Shown: one piece after another, positions 1 through 8,196 of the stretch | Layout: every line of letters begins with the position of its first letter | Position numbering within the stretch: the first letter of the stretch is position 1 | Assembly: GCA_019703815.1 (NCBI GenBank) | Contig: AP023052.1 | Coordinates: 186,001-250,000 of the forward strand | Length of the DNA: 64,000 nt | Direction: 5' to 3' | DNA from: Thaumasiovibrio occultus | GTDB taxonomy: Bacteria > Pseudomonadota > Gammaproteobacteria > Enterobacterales > Vibrionaceae | Position numbers and translations under genes: made by a program | Notes under the pieces: generated by a model | Told to the model about the DNA's origin: nothing | Databases searched by the model: none | What the model saw: the letters and a program-made list of their open reading frames with translations, nothing else

Positions 1-92
1 GCGCTGCGGCCGCCAAATGCACTGAACATAGGCTCGACAACATCAACGCGGTCTGGATAGATGTCACACAGTTCGGAAGTATTGTATTCCAT
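1..92 (-). CDS. rraA: RraA, regulator of ribonuclease E activity (5' end only)
   Basis: The reading frame begins at the ATG at 92 and runs off the left edge after about 30 codons. The visible N-terminus ([14 protein letters not shown], then [12 protein letters not shown]) is what is expected of RraA, the trimeric protein that binds RNase E and inhibits its activity in RNA decay. It follows menA on the same strand, the order seen in E. coli and Vibrio. Its own promoter lies at 134-161. Only the start is present, so nothing can be said about completeness. Confidence 0.88.
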   Translation of the reverse strand, partial: MEYNTSELCDIYPDRVDVVEPMFSAFGGRS

Positions 93-133
93 AAGCTAAC
101 GCCTTGTTGTGGTGTGGAAAAACGTCAATTTCC

Positions 134-161
134 AGTATAACTGCCTACACTGGCATTGCAA
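134..161 (-). promoter_or_regulatory. Sigma70-type promoter of rraA
   Basis: On the minus strand TTGCAA (156-161) and TATACT (134-139) are separated by 16 bp and point into rraA. This lies between the menA stop and the rraA start, so rraA can be expressed independently of menA. Assigned by consensus match only. Confidence 0.55.
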
Positions 162-170
162 CGATACCGG

Positions 171-1082
171 TCACGCGCCGGAGAGCATTACCCCAATAGC
201 AAACAATAAGTTAGTGGCTAATGCACACTTCACCATGGTGCCCATCATCGGGCGCAAAGCCGCGCCATCCGCAGAAAGAAAGACATCACGACCGTGGCGG
301 ATCAGCATAGGTAACGCCAATAGGAACAACCACGCAAACCAGCCCGTGAGCTCGAAAGACGCAAACACAATCAGGCAGCCGATAGCGCCAGTGAGTAAAA
401 CCAAGTGATAACGGCGCCCCCATTGCGGGCCCATACGTACAGCAAGGGTTTGCTTGCCACAGGCGCGATCGTTGTCGATATCACGCAGGTTGTTGATATT
501 TAACACACCTACCGCCAGTAGGCCGCAGGCCGTCGCGGGTAGGAAAACAAGGGAATCGACCGAGCCGGTCTGCAGGTAATAGGTTCCCGCGACCCCAAGC
601 CAGCCAAAGAAAATCAATACCGACAGATCGCCAAGCCCCATATAGCCATAGGGTTTACGGCCAACGGTATAGGCGATGGAGGCGGCAATCGCCATCGCGC
701 CGAGCAGGGCAAAACTGAACATGTCTTTTACGCTGTCGGTGGCGAGCAAAATCAAGCTGATACCACTGATCAGTGTCAGTACCACATTGAACGCCATCGC
801 TTTGCGCATAGTGCTCGTAGTGACCGCGCCTGATTGGATCGCGCGCATTGGGCCTAAACGTTGTTCGTTATCGGTGCCTTTGACCGCATCACCATAATCG
901 TTGGCAAGGTTAGATAGAATTTGCAGCAACAGGGCAGTGAGTAACGCGAGCGCGGTGATCGCGAGCGAAAATTGTTGCTCAAGCGCGGCAACGGCACTAC
1001 CGCAGGCAATAGACGCCACGGCGAGAGGTAAAGTCTTAGGACGGGCTGCTGACAGCCATACCGACAAAGAAGAGGCAGACAT
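171..1082 (-). CDS. menA: 1,4-dihydroxy-2-naphthoate prenyltransferase
   Basis: Integral membrane UbiA-superfamily enzyme that attaches the polyprenyl chain to 1,4-dihydroxy-2-naphthoate, giving demethylmenaquinone. The protein (303 aa) is mostly hydrophobic with about eight membrane segments. It carries the aspartate-rich prenyl-diphosphate/Mg site NDYGDAVKGTD near residue 61, a second motif near DIDND, and an N-terminal ARPKTLPLA typical of MenA. I start it at the ATG at 1082; a GTG one codon upstream is the only close alternative. It stands between hslU and rraA on the same strand, separated from hslU by a terminator. The organism therefore probably makes menaquinone and can respire anaerobically. 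Confidence 0.93.
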   Translation of the reverse strand: MSASSLSVWLSAARPKTLPLAVASIACGSAVAALEQQFSLAITALALLTALLLQILSNLANDYGDAVKGTDNEQRLGPMRAIQSGAVTTSTMRKAMAFNVVLTLISGISLILLATDSVKDMFSFALLGAMAIAASIAYTVGRKPYGYMGLGDLSVLIFFGWLGVAGTYYLQTGSVDSLVFLPATACGLLAVGVLNINNLRDIDNDRACGKQTLAVRMGPQWGRRYHLVLLTGAIGCLIVFASFELTGWFAWLFLLALPMLIRHGRDVFLSADGAALRPMMGTMVKCALATNLLFAIGVMLSGA

Positions 1083-1142
1083 CACAATTCATCATTACGT
1101 AAAACACGTGCTAATGATAATCTAAATTTGTTCGAATGTGGG

Positions 1143-1167
1143 AAAAACGCCCCCGAGCGGAGGCGTT
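1143..1167 (-). terminator. Rho-independent terminator after hslU
   Basis: A hairpin with arms AACGCC / GGCGTT and an inner CC/GG is followed on the minus strand by a run of T (GTTTTTCC). It lies downstream of hslU and upstream of menA, so hslVU and menA are separate transcription units. Confidence 0.6.
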
Positions 1168-1214
1168 ATTAATAAGATTGCAATTCTGTAGGTGTTGAGC
1201 GCACTTTACGCCCC

Positions 1215-1289
1215 TGTGTCTAGGTTTACTGTGTCTAGGTTGACAGTATCTAGGTTGACAGGGGCGAGGTTTACAAGAGCTGGCTTTAC
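1215..1289. repeat. Five degenerate tandem copies of a 15-bp unit
   Basis: Copies start at 1215, 1230, 1245, 1260 and 1275. The first three share TCTAGGTT; the last two have drifted (GCGAGGTT, GCTGGCTT), but all keep the period and the ending TT(T/G)AC. An inverted pair CGCCCCTGT / ACAGGGGCG (1209-1217 and 1258-1266) is embedded in the same stretch. It lies in the 3' untranslated region between the hslU stop and its terminator. No open frame uses it. Function unknown. Confidence 0.75.
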
Positions 1290-1309
1290 AGCAGCCTGAC
1301 CCAACGGGG

Positions 1310-2644
1310 TTACAGAATAAAGCGGCTCAGATCTTCGTCTGCGACCAGCTCACCAAGGTGAGCTTTCACATACGCAGCGTCCACGGTGAGGCTCTGACCG
1401 GCTTTGTCGGTGGCATCAAATGAAATCTCTTCCATCAAACGCTCCATCACGGTGTGCAGACGACGGGCACCGATGTTTTCAGTGGTTTCGTTCACTTGCC
1501 ATGCCGCTTCTGCGATTTGGGTAATGCCGTCTTCGGTGAAAGCGACATCCACTTCTTCGGTTTTCAGCAGGGCTGAGTATTGCTCGGTAAGCGAGGCTTT
1601 TGGCTCAGTCAGAATGCGTTTGAAATCATGGCTGCTCAGCGCTTCTAGCTCTACGCGAATTGGCAAACGGCCTTGCAACTCAGGGATCAGATCCGATGGC
1701 TTGGCTATTTGGAACGCGCCTGAGGCAACAAACAAGATATGGTCGGTTTTCACCATGCCGTGCTTGGTGGAAACGGTGCTGCCTTCGATCAGCGGCAGAA
1801 GATCGCGTTGTACCCCTTCACGAGAGACATCGGGGCCAGACACTTCACCGCGCTTACAGATCTTGTCGATCTCATCGATAAACACGATACCGTGGTTTTC
1901 CACGGCGTGGATCGCCGCTTCTTTTAGCTCTTCTGGGTTAACTAGCTTAGCCGCTTCTTCTTCAGTCGCTTGCTTTAGCGCGTCTTTGATTTTCATCTTG
2001 CGCTTTTTCTGCTCGCCACCACCCGACAGGTTTTGGAACATGTTCTGCAGCTGGCTGGTCATCTCTTCCATGCCAGGAGGCGCCATGATTTCAACGCCCA
2101 TTTGCGGCGCAGCAACATTGATCTCGATTTCTTTATCGTCGAGTTGGCCTTCACGCAGCTTTTTACGGAACGATTGGCGGGTGCTTGATTGCGTTTCGGC
2201 TTGCTCGTTTTGACCCCATGCATCGCGAGGTGGCGGCAGTAGCGCATCAAGGATACGTTCTTCTGCTTGCTCTTCTGCGCGGTTACGTACTTTGGCGGTC
2301 GCTTGTTGATGGGTCATTTTGATCGCGACATCGGTCAGATCGCGGATAATCGACTCGACTTCTTTCCCGACATAACCCACTTCGGTGAATTTTGTCGCTT
2401 CGACTTTGATAAACGGCGCGTTGGCCAATTTAGCCAGGCGGCGGGCGATCTCGGTTTTACCAACACCGGTTGGGCCGATCATCAGAATGTTCTTTGGCGT
2501 GACTTCTGGACGCAGCTCTTCGTTAAGCTGCATGCGACGCCAGCGGTTGCGAAGTGCAATGGCTACCGCACGTTTAGCTTTATCTTGGCCGATAATGTGA
2601 CGGTCAAGCTCGTGCACGATTTCGCGAGGGGTCATCTCAGACAT
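1310..2644 (-). CDS. hslU: HslU, ATPase subunit of the HslVU protease
   Basis: AAA+ unfoldase that feeds substrates to the HslV peptidase in the cytoplasm. At 444 aa it has the normal HslU length. Walker A is GPTGVGKT at residues 57-64, and Walker B (VFIDEID) lies near residue 255. A charged, Met- and Gly-rich intermediate (I) domain occupies about residues 110-230. The C-terminal tail EDLSRFIL is the segment that docks into pockets of HslV. It lies 8 bp downstream of hslV and is surely cotranscribed with it. A heat-shock-type promoter lies upstream of hslV. Confidence 0.98.
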   Translation of the reverse strand: MSEMTPREIVHELDRHIIGQDKAKRAVAIALRNRWRRMQLNEELRPEVTPKNILMIGPTGVGKTEIARRLAKLANAPFIKVEATKFTEVGYVGKEVESIIRDLTDVAIKMTHQQATAKVRNRAEEQAEERILDALLPPPRDAWGQNEQAETQSSTRQSFRKKLREGQLDDKEIEINVAAPQMGVEIMAPPGMEEMTSQLQNMFQNLSGGGEQKKRKMKIKDALKQATEEEAAKLVNPEELKEAAIHAVENHGIVFIDEIDKICKRGEVSGPDVSREGVQRDLLPLIEGSTVSTKHGMVKTDHILFVASGAFQIAKPSDLIPELQGRLPIRVELEALSSHDFKRILTEPKASLTEQYSALLKTEEVDVAFTEDGITQIAEAAWQVNETTENIGARRLHTVMERLMEEISFDATDKAGQSLTVDAAYVKAHLGELVADEDLSRFIL

Positions 2645-2652
2645 AGCACTTC

Positions 2653-3180
2653 CTACTTAATCTCAAGTTCTTCAATGGTGTGATTATGGTTGGTGAATAC
2701 GCAGATATCACCCGCGATTTTCAACGACTTCTCAGCGATAGTGCGCGCATCCAGCTCGGTGTTTTCAAGCAGCGCCGTGGCGGCCGCTTGGGCAAAGTTG
2801 CCACCAGAGCCAATCGCGATCAGATCGTTTTCAGGCTGCACGACGTCACCGTTACCGGTAATGATGAGAGACGCGGTTTCGTCCGCCACGGCTAATAGCG
2901 CTTCAAGGCGACGTAAAGAGCGGTCGGTGCGCCAATCTTTGGCCAGTTCGACGGCGGCTTTAGTGAGATGGCCTTGGTGCATCTCCAGCTTACGCTCGAA
3001 ACGCTCGAATAGGGTGAAGGCGTCTGCCGTACCGCCAGCAAAACCTGCCAGTACTTTATTGTTATACAAACGACGCACTTTACGGGCATTGCCCTTCATG
3101 ACGGTATTACCCAGAGAAACCTGACCGTCGCCGGCGATAACCACTTTATTACCACGGCGTACAGATACGATAGTTGTCAC
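2653..3180 (-). CDS. hslV: HslV, peptidase subunit of the HslVU protease
   Basis: Proteasome-beta-like N-terminal threonine peptidase of 175 aa. The start MTTIVSVRR exposes the catalytic Thr once Met is removed, and the [10 protein letters not shown] motif follows, as in E. coli HslV. It forms double hexameric rings capped by HslU and degrades regulatory and damaged proteins, especially after heat shock. It is the first gene of the hslVU operon; the sequence upstream contains a plausible sigma32 promoter. Confidence 0.98.
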   Translation of the reverse strand: MTTIVSVRRGNKVVIAGDGQVSLGNTVMKGNARKVRRLYNNKVLAGFAGGTADAFTLFERFERKLEMHQGHLTKAAVELAKDWRTDRSLRRLEALLAVADETASLIITGNGDVVQPENDLIAIGSGGNFAQAAATALLENTELDARTIAEKSLKIAGDICVFTNHNHTIEELEIK

Positions 3181-3232
3181 GGTGAACCTCTTTATTGTGC
3201 TGACAGCGATGTCAGAGTAATCATGATTAATT

Positions 3233-3261
3233 ATCTGGGGTCACGGCGATGGGAATTCAAT
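3233..3261 (-). promoter_or_regulatory. Candidate sigma32 (heat shock) promoter of hslVU
   Basis: On the minus strand ATTGAAT and CCCCAGAT occur with 15 bp between TTGAA (plus 3256-3260) and CCCCAGAT (plus 3233-3240). This agrees with the sigma32 pattern CTTGAA / CCCCATNT. The -10 element is about 53 bp before the hslV start. hslVU is a known sigma32 target in E. coli. The match was read by eye, not scored. Confidence 0.6.
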
Positions 3262-3265
3262 AGCC

Positions 3266-3307
3266 AATGTGGGCTTTGGTGATCGCAATGTGGGCTTTGA
3301 TGACCGA
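3266..3307. repeat. Two tandem 21-bp copies upstream of hslV
   Basis: The units at 3266-3286 and 3287-3307 share AATGTGGGCTTTG and then TGA(T/C)C-like ends. They lie immediately upstream of the proposed sigma32 promoter. Probably a small local duplication; a regulatory role is only possible. Confidence 0.6.
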
Positions 3308-3359
3308 TAGAGGCGGGGATTTTTCTTACGAGAAGGCCACTTAGTGATTGCTGGAAAAG

Positions 3360-3389
3360 AAAAAACCGCTCAAAGCGAGCGGTTTTTTT
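3360..3389 (-). terminator. Terminator after ftsN
   Basis: Perfect stem AAAACCGCT / AGCGGTTTT with a 7-nt loop, flanked by A and T runs on both sides. It can therefore end transcription from ftsN (minus) and would also work on the plus strand. It separates ftsN from hslVU. Confidence 0.85.
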
Positions 3390-3404
3390 GCATTAAATGA
3401 GCGG

Positions 3405-4019
3405 TCACCAAATCGCACACGGCTCGATTTCGGCGCGGCGCAGGTGGTTACGATCACGCTCGGCATCACGCTTGCTTGCATACGGGCCAAGGACGACACG
3501 ATACCAGGTGCCTTTCTCGTTGGTGCTGACGCGAATTTCACTGCTCAAGCCTTGGAAGGCGATCTGTAGTTTGCGCTCTTCTGCGGGGGCGTTACTGCGA
3601 TAGGCGCCACACTGCATGATGTAAGTTTGGGTCGATACTTGCTGCGTTGATGGATCTGGCGTGTCGATCTCGACGGTGCGATTTTCCAGCAGATCTTTGT
3701 ACTGCCACTCTTCTTGCGGGCGTGGCGGGATCGCCGACTCGGTTGTCGGTTTGCTCGATTGTGCGCTTTCGGTTTGCGTTGTCTGTGTTGCTGCGGCTTG
3801 GGCAGCACTGCTCTGAGTGTCGTTGGCCACAGGCTCAGGCGCTGGCGTTTTTGACAGGAATACCAATCCCGCCCCCAGCGACACTATCAAAAAGAGTGCA
3901 AGCAAGGCGAACTTTGTCGGAAATGGGCGTTTTTTAGGTGCCGCTTTACGCTTACCGCCTTTGGTCGGCTTTTTGCGGGCAGGCCCTTTATCGCGTTTGA
4001 TGTAATCTCTAGTAGCCAC
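3405..4019 (-). CDS. ftsN: FtsN, SPOR-domain cell division protein
   Basis: Bitopic inner-membrane protein that activates septal peptidoglycan synthesis. After a short basic cytoplasmic N-terminus (ATRDYIKRDKG, rich in Lys/Arg to about residue 35) comes one membrane segment near 37-58. A Gln/Thr/Ser-rich periplasmic linker follows, then a C-terminal SPOR domain from about residue 130 that binds denuded glycan. I choose the GTG at 4019 because it gives the conserved MA-x-RDY start; another GTG lies two codons upstream. At 204 aa it is shorter than E. coli FtsN because of a shorter linker. cytR lies directly upstream on the same strand, as in E. coli. Confidence 0.9.
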   Translation of the reverse strand: MATRDYIKRDKGPARKKPTKGGKRKAAPKKRPFPTKFALLALFLIVSLGAGLVFLSKTPAPEPVANDTQSSAAQAAATQTTQTESAQSSKPTTESAIPPRPQEEWQYKDLLENRTVEIDTPDPSTQQVSTQTYIMQCGAYRSNAPAEERKLQIAFQGLSSEIRVSTNEKGTWYRVVLGPYASKRDAERDRNHLRRAEIEPCAIW

Positions 4020-4064
4020 GGTCACTTCGATTGAAAAAGTTGAGATGGCGGATATAGTACAAAC

Positions 4065-4094
4065 TTGCTCTTACACTGACTAGTGCAAGAGCAA
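4065..4094 (-). terminator. Intergenic hairpin between cytR and ftsN
   Basis: An 8-bp stem TTGCTCTT / AAGAGCAA continues, after one mismatch, into CACT/AGTG with a 4-nt loop. On the minus strand it follows the cytR stop, but the T run behind it is weak. It may attenuate rather than end transcription into ftsN. Confidence 0.5.
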
Positions 4095-4107
4095 ATTGAG
4101 GTGACGA

Positions 4108-5112
4108 TTAATGTGATGGCGGTGCCACTGATTCACGGATCACCAGCTTCGCTTCAAGAAGACGCGAGCCTGCCTGAACGTGGTTGCCCTTCAAGATTTC
4201 GAGCAACATGATCATCGCTTGGCGGCCGATCTCGTAGCGTGGCTGCGATACCGTAGTCAACGGTGGGTTGCAGTACTCAGAAAACTCAATGTCGTCAAAG
4301 CCGATAATTGAGAGCTCTTGCGGTACGCGTACACCGAGGCGTTTCGCCTGTTGGATCGCACCAATCGCAGTCCGGTCGTTGTGACAGAAAATGGCAGTCG
4401 GCGGCTCAGGCAGTGACAACAAGGTTGTTACTGCGCGCGCTCCGGAAGCAAAAGAGAAGTCACTTTTCACCGTGTAAGCGGGATTGATAGGTACACCGGC
4501 ACGACGCAGCGCTTGCTGATAACCCTGGGTTCTAAATTCGCACAGTGATGCATCTTCAGGACCGGTGATCTGCGCAATGTGCTTATGGCCCATTTGCGTT
4601 AGATAGTTCACCGCTTCAAACGCGGCTGTCAGGTTGTCGATATGAACCGTAGGCAGTTCAAGCTCTGGTGCGTATTCACAAGCCATCACTAGCGGTGGCA
4701 GGTTTTTCTGCTCAGGCTTGCTGACATCGAACGGCAATTGTGTGCCCAGTAGCAACATCCCATCGGCTTGTTTGGTGAAGACCAAATTCACAAATGAGTT
4801 TTCGCGCTGCTGTTGTTGGCCACTATCGCCGAGCAGTACCAAATAGCCGTGCTCGAGTGCCGCTTCTTCAATACCACGGATCAATTCTGTGTAGTACGGA
4901 TCACAGATGTCAGGAATGATAGCGACAATCGTCTTCGACTCGTTACGGCGCAGGTTACGAGCCAGAGAGTTGGGAGAGTAGCCAGATTTCAGTACAGCCT
5001 GTTCGACTTTCTTCCTTGTAGATGCCGATACTTTTTCGGGGTTCATCAGCGCGCGTGAAACGGTCGCAGTGGACACCCCGGCAAGTTGGGCAACATCCTT
5101 CATTGTCGCCAT
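4108..5112 (-). CDS. cytR: CytR, LacI-family transcriptional repressor
   Basis: The 334-aa protein has a LacI-type helix-turn-helix at residues 4-25 (KDVAQLAGVSTATVSRAL), a hinge helix to about 60 (SLARNLRR) and a periplasmic-binding-protein-like sensor domain. The sequence and its place between priA and ftsN identify CytR. In enteric bacteria and Vibrio, CytR represses nucleoside uptake and catabolism in concert with CRP and is relieved by cytidine; in V. cholerae it also affects competence and biofilm. The 226 bp upstream hold two half-sites of the TGTGA type on the minus strand and a repeated CTATTCTA, but no convincing full operator. Confidence 0.93.
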   Translation of the reverse strand: MATMKDVAQLAGVSTATVSRALMNPEKVSASTRKKVEQAVLKSGYSPNSLARNLRRNESKTIVAIIPDICDPYYTELIRGIEEAALEHGYLVLLGDSGQQQQRENSFVNLVFTKQADGMLLLGTQLPFDVSKPEQKNLPPLVMACEYAPELELPTVHIDNLTAAFEAVNYLTQMGHKHIAQITGPEDASLCEFRTQGYQQALRRAGVPINPAYTVKSDFSFASGARAVTTLLSLPEPPTAIFCHNDRTAIGAIQQAKRLGVRVPQELSIIGFDDIEFSEYCNPPLTTVSQPRYEIGRQAMIMLLEILKGNHVQAGSRLLEAKLVIRESVAPPSH

Positions 5113-5338
5113 AAGATAATTCCTCGTCGTCTTCTCTTTGTCTATTGCAGTAGAGCACCTGACCTAAGTAAATCACTTATGTCGACAACCTTGGCTCTGC
5201 TCGTGCGAATGGTTTTGTCTATTCTATGCGCATGCATGACTATTCTACACGGACGTTCTTGTTTTTTTTCACATAAAACTAGAGACGTTTCACAAAAATA
5301 ACGTACGACGCATGCGCAATGTCTCACTTTTTTGCTGG

Positions 5339-7540
5339 CTAGGCTAAATCTTGTGGCTCGATGTCGATGCTCCAGCGCACTTTTTTCCCATCAGGCAGTA
5401 AATGAATCATGGGCTTAGCACTACTGAGCAATTGCTGAAGTTGACGACGCAGTGGAGTTTGCACCCAAAGTTGCCAACGGTGGCGTCCTGCTCTACGCGC
5501 TAGCGGCGCGGGGTTGGGTCCGAAAATCTCGACATCGCCATTGCACACCGGATTGGCTTGTAAGGTTTGACGCACTTGATGTAAAAACGCCGCTGCGCTG
5601 TGGGCATCGTGTGCTTCGGCGCGCAGTAAGGCCATGGTGCGGAACGGCGGCAAGCCGGCTTCTTCACGCTCAGTAAGGGCTTCTTCAGCAAATGAGCTGT
5701 AGCTTTTGTGCAGCAGGGCTTGCAGCAGCGGGTGATCGGGATGGTGGGTTTGCCACAGCACTTCACCCGGTTTGCTGGCCCGCCCGGCGCGTCCCGCCAC
5801 TTGGATCACCAATTGGGCTAAACGCTCCGGCGCGCGAAAATCGTTACTAAAGAGGGCGCTATCCACATCCAGTAGGGCGACCAAGGTGACATTGGGGAAG
5901 TGGTGGCCCTTGGCGAGCATCTGAGTACCGATCAAGATCTGGTATTCCCCTTTGTGGATCGCCTCTAAATAGTCTTCCAAGCTGCCTTTGCGACGGGTGC
6001 TGTCTCTGTCGATACGGATGGTGTTGTATTCGGGCAGCAGCTCATCCAGCGCTTGCTGGAGCTGCTCGGTGCCGACACCTGCGGTGACCAACTGGGTTGA
6101 GCCGCACGATTGACATTGATGCATTACCGGGCGCTGAGTGGCGCAGTGGTGGCAGCGCAGCTCATTGCTGCTGGCATGGTAGGTGTAGTGGACGTCACAG
6201 CGCGGGCAATCGGCGATCCAGCCGCATTCATGGCACATCATGACCGGCGCAAAACCGCGGCGGTTAAGAAACAGCAGCACTTGGTTTCCCGCTTGCAGGT
6301 GTTTGCGCATTTCCGCCAGCAATGGCGCAGACAACCCACCTTGCAAATATTGCCCTTTAATATCGAGCACCGCATGGCGCGCGGTGTTGGCAGTCCCGGC
6401 TCGGCGCGTTAGGGTGAGATGGTGATACTTGCCTTGTTTAGCGTTATTTAAGGTTTCCAGCGATGGCGTCGCTGAGCCTAAGATCACAGGGATCCCCGCG
6501 CGGCTTGCCCGCATCACCGCGAGATCGCGCGCATGGTAGCGTAGGGTGTCTTGCTGCTTGTAGGAGCTGTCGTGCTCTTCATCGATGATGATCATGCCAA
6601 GGTTGGCAAACGGGGTGAACAGCGCTGAGCGAGTGCCGATCAAGATGCCACTGTGGCCTTCACGCGCTGCGATCCAAGCCGCCAAGCGTTCTGTGTCGTT
6701 CAGGTTTGAGTGGATCACCGAAATCGGGATCCCAGCAAAGCGACGTTTGAAACGGTTAATGGTTTGTGGTGTCAGACCGATTTCAGGTACCAAGATCAGC
6801 ACTTGCTTACCTTTGGCCAACACGGGCGCGATCACTTGCAGATAGACTTCGGTTTTGCCCGAGCCCGTCACGCCATCAAGCAGATAGCAGTGATAGCCTT
6901 CTGCCGCGTTAATGGTGGCGCAGGCGAGCGCTTGTTCGGTATTGAGATCAAGCGGCTCTTCGGTGGGCGCGGGTTGCCATTTGGGGGTGGGCGGTAAGAC
7001 ATCGGCTTGGCGCAGCCAACCTTTCTTTTCTAAGTTGGTCAGTGTGCCTTTCGCCACTTCCTCACCCAAAAGATCGCCATGGGAGAGCGGACCGGCTTGC
7101 AATAAAGCCAGCGCTTGGGCTTGCTTGGGCGCTTTTTTGGCGACATCGGTCGGCGCTTGGATCTTGCCTTCGTCCGTTAACGACCAGTACACCAGCGTTT
7201 GCGGATCGGCAGGCTCACCTTTGCGCAGGTTCGCTGGCAATGCCAACGACAAAGTTTCCCCTAGAGGAAATTGATAGTACTGGCTGCTCCACGTGAGCAG
7301 TTGCATCATGTTGGGTTCGATCACCGGCGTGGTATCGATCACTGTGCTGACATTGCGCAATTTATCGAATGGCGAGTGGTCGAGGAGTTCGGTCACGATC
7401 CCTATCAAAGTGCGGCTTTGAAAGGGCACTTTAACCCGGCCACCGACGCAAGGATTGGGGCTGTCTTCTTTTACGCTGTAATCGAAGCAATTATCCAGCG
7501 GGACGGGCAGGGCCACACGTACAATGCGGGCAGACGACAT
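5339..7540 (-). CDS. priA: PriA, primosomal replication-restart helicase
   Basis: The 733-aa protein matches full-length PriA, a 3'-5' superfamily 2 DNA helicase that reloads the replisome at collapsed forks. An N-terminal fork-binding domain (about 1-105) and a winged-helix region precede Walker A GVTGSGKTE near residue 223 and a DEEH box near 320. Between the helicase lobes lies the zinc region with four CxxC pairs (CHEC, CPRC, CHHC, CQSC, about residues 435-485). It is divergent from rpmE, the conserved priA/rpmE arrangement. Its start ATG is at 7540. Confidence 0.98.
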   Translation of the reverse strand: MSSARIVRVALPVPLDNCFDYSVKEDSPNPCVGGRVKVPFQSRTLIGIVTELLDHSPFDKLRNVSTVIDTTPVIEPNMMQLLTWSSQYYQFPLGETLSLALPANLRKGEPADPQTLVYWSLTDEGKIQAPTDVAKKAPKQAQALALLQAGPLSHGDLLGEEVAKGTLTNLEKKGWLRQADVLPPTPKWQPAPTEEPLDLNTEQALACATINAAEGYHCYLLDGVTGSGKTEVYLQVIAPVLAKGKQVLILVPEIGLTPQTINRFKRRFAGIPISVIHSNLNDTERLAAWIAAREGHSGILIGTRSALFTPFANLGMIIIDEEHDSSYKQQDTLRYHARDLAVMRASRAGIPVILGSATPSLETLNNAKQGKYHHLTLTRRAGTANTARHAVLDIKGQYLQGGLSAPLLAEMRKHLQAGNQVLLFLNRRGFAPVMMCHECGWIADCPRCDVHYTYHASSNELRCHHCATQRPVMHQCQSCGSTQLVTAGVGTEQLQQALDELLPEYNTIRIDRDSTRRKGSLEDYLEAIHKGEYQILIGTQMLAKGHHFPNVTLVALLDVDSALFSNDFRAPERLAQLVIQVAGRAGRASKPGEVLWQTHHPDHPLLQALLHKSYSSFAEEALTEREEAGLPPFRTMALLRAEAHDAHSAAAFLHQVRQTLQANPVCNGDVEIFGPNPAPLARRAGRHRWQLWVQTPLRRQLQQLLSSAKPMIHLLPDGKKVRWSIDIEPQDLA

Positions 7541-7586
7541 GATGCAACTCCATAAAAATCAGGCCCCAGTTTAATCTTCTCGATGG

Positions 7587-7620
7587 GTATGCGCAAAGTT
7601 AACAATTGTATGCGCAAAGT
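7587..7620. repeat. Direct repeat GTATGCGCAAAGT between priA and rpmE
   Basis: The 13-bp sequence occurs at 7587-7599 and 7608-7620, 21 bp apart, i.e. about two helical turns. It lies just before the priA start, in the divergent priA/rpmE intergenic region. The spacing suggests a protein-binding pair, but I do not recognise the protein. Confidence 0.6.
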
Positions 7621-7710
7621 GAAGAAAAAAACGGCAGTCTCTGTTGATTTGCCGCAGCCGATTGATTACTATACGCCGCCTGAATTCATTGGTACCAATT
7701 GGTAGTAATG

Positions 7711-7783
7711 AGCGTTATTAACAACGCGTGGTGCCCGGCTTTGGATCGGGAGAGCGACGCGGACTTCTTATGAGGTTTTCCCC
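7711..7783 (+). promoter_or_regulatory. Structured 5' leader of rpmE, candidate L31 autoregulatory element
   Basis: An outer helix CGCGT (7725-7729) / ACGCG (7757-7761) encloses an inner helix CCCG (7734-7737) / CGGG (7747-7750), about 20 nt before the Shine-Dalgarno TGAGG (7771-7775). An alternative hairpin GCGTT / AACGC (7712-7716 with 7724-7728) would compete with the outer helix. Ribosomal protein L31 leaders that bind L31 are described in gammaproteobacteria. That this is one is an inference from position and fold. Confidence 0.5.
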
Positions 7784-7999
7784 ATGAAACAAGGTATTCA
7801 CCCAGAATACACCGCGGTAAACGCGAAATGCTCTTGCGGTAACGCATTCGTTTTCAACTCAACTATGGGTAAAGACGAAATCAACCTAGACGTATGTGAC
7901 AAATGCCACCCATTCTACACTGGTAAGCAACGTCAAGTGAGCACTGGCGGTCGTATCGACAAGTTCAAGCAACGTTTCGGTGCACTGTCTAGCAAGTAA
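7784..7999 (+). CDS. rpmE: 50S ribosomal protein L31, zinc-binding form
   Basis: The 71-aa protein bridges the two ribosomal subunits (bL31). It has the full Cys set of the zinc-containing C+ paralogue: Cys16, Cys18, Cys38 and Cys41 (KCSC and CDKC). A zinc-free paralogue, if the genome has one, would be elsewhere. It has a good Shine-Dalgarno (TGAGG, 8 bp before ATG) and is followed by its own terminator, so it is monocistronic. Confidence 0.98.
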   Translation: MKQGIHPEYTAVNAKCSCGNAFVFNSTMGKDEINLDVCDKCHPFYTGKQRQVSTGGRIDKFKQRFGALSSK

Positions 8000-8020
8000 T
8001 TGCTTAACGGTTTCGAGAAA

Positions 8021-8048
8021 AAGGCTGCCTCAGGGCGGCCTTTTTTTT
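8021..8048 (+). terminator. Terminator of rpmE
   Basis: Stem AGGCTGCC / GGGCGGCCT (one G-T pair) with a short loop, followed by eight T. It starts 22 bp after the rpmE stop. Confidence 0.88.
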
Positions 8049-8196
8049 ATGTTGCAAATTTCTCTCTTTCTTATCGTTCGTTTTGCTACTTAGCTTTATC
8101 GCCTGATAAACCACTTCTTGTGGCACGACGTTTTGATTTTTCTGCTATTATTCAGACTTTGTTCCGTCCTTTCCGTTCTATCAGGAATTACAATAC

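Noticed and set aside
1215-1289. Tandem repeat considered as a CRISPR array
   Set aside because: 15-bp units are contiguous without spacers, are degenerate and have no cas genes nearby.
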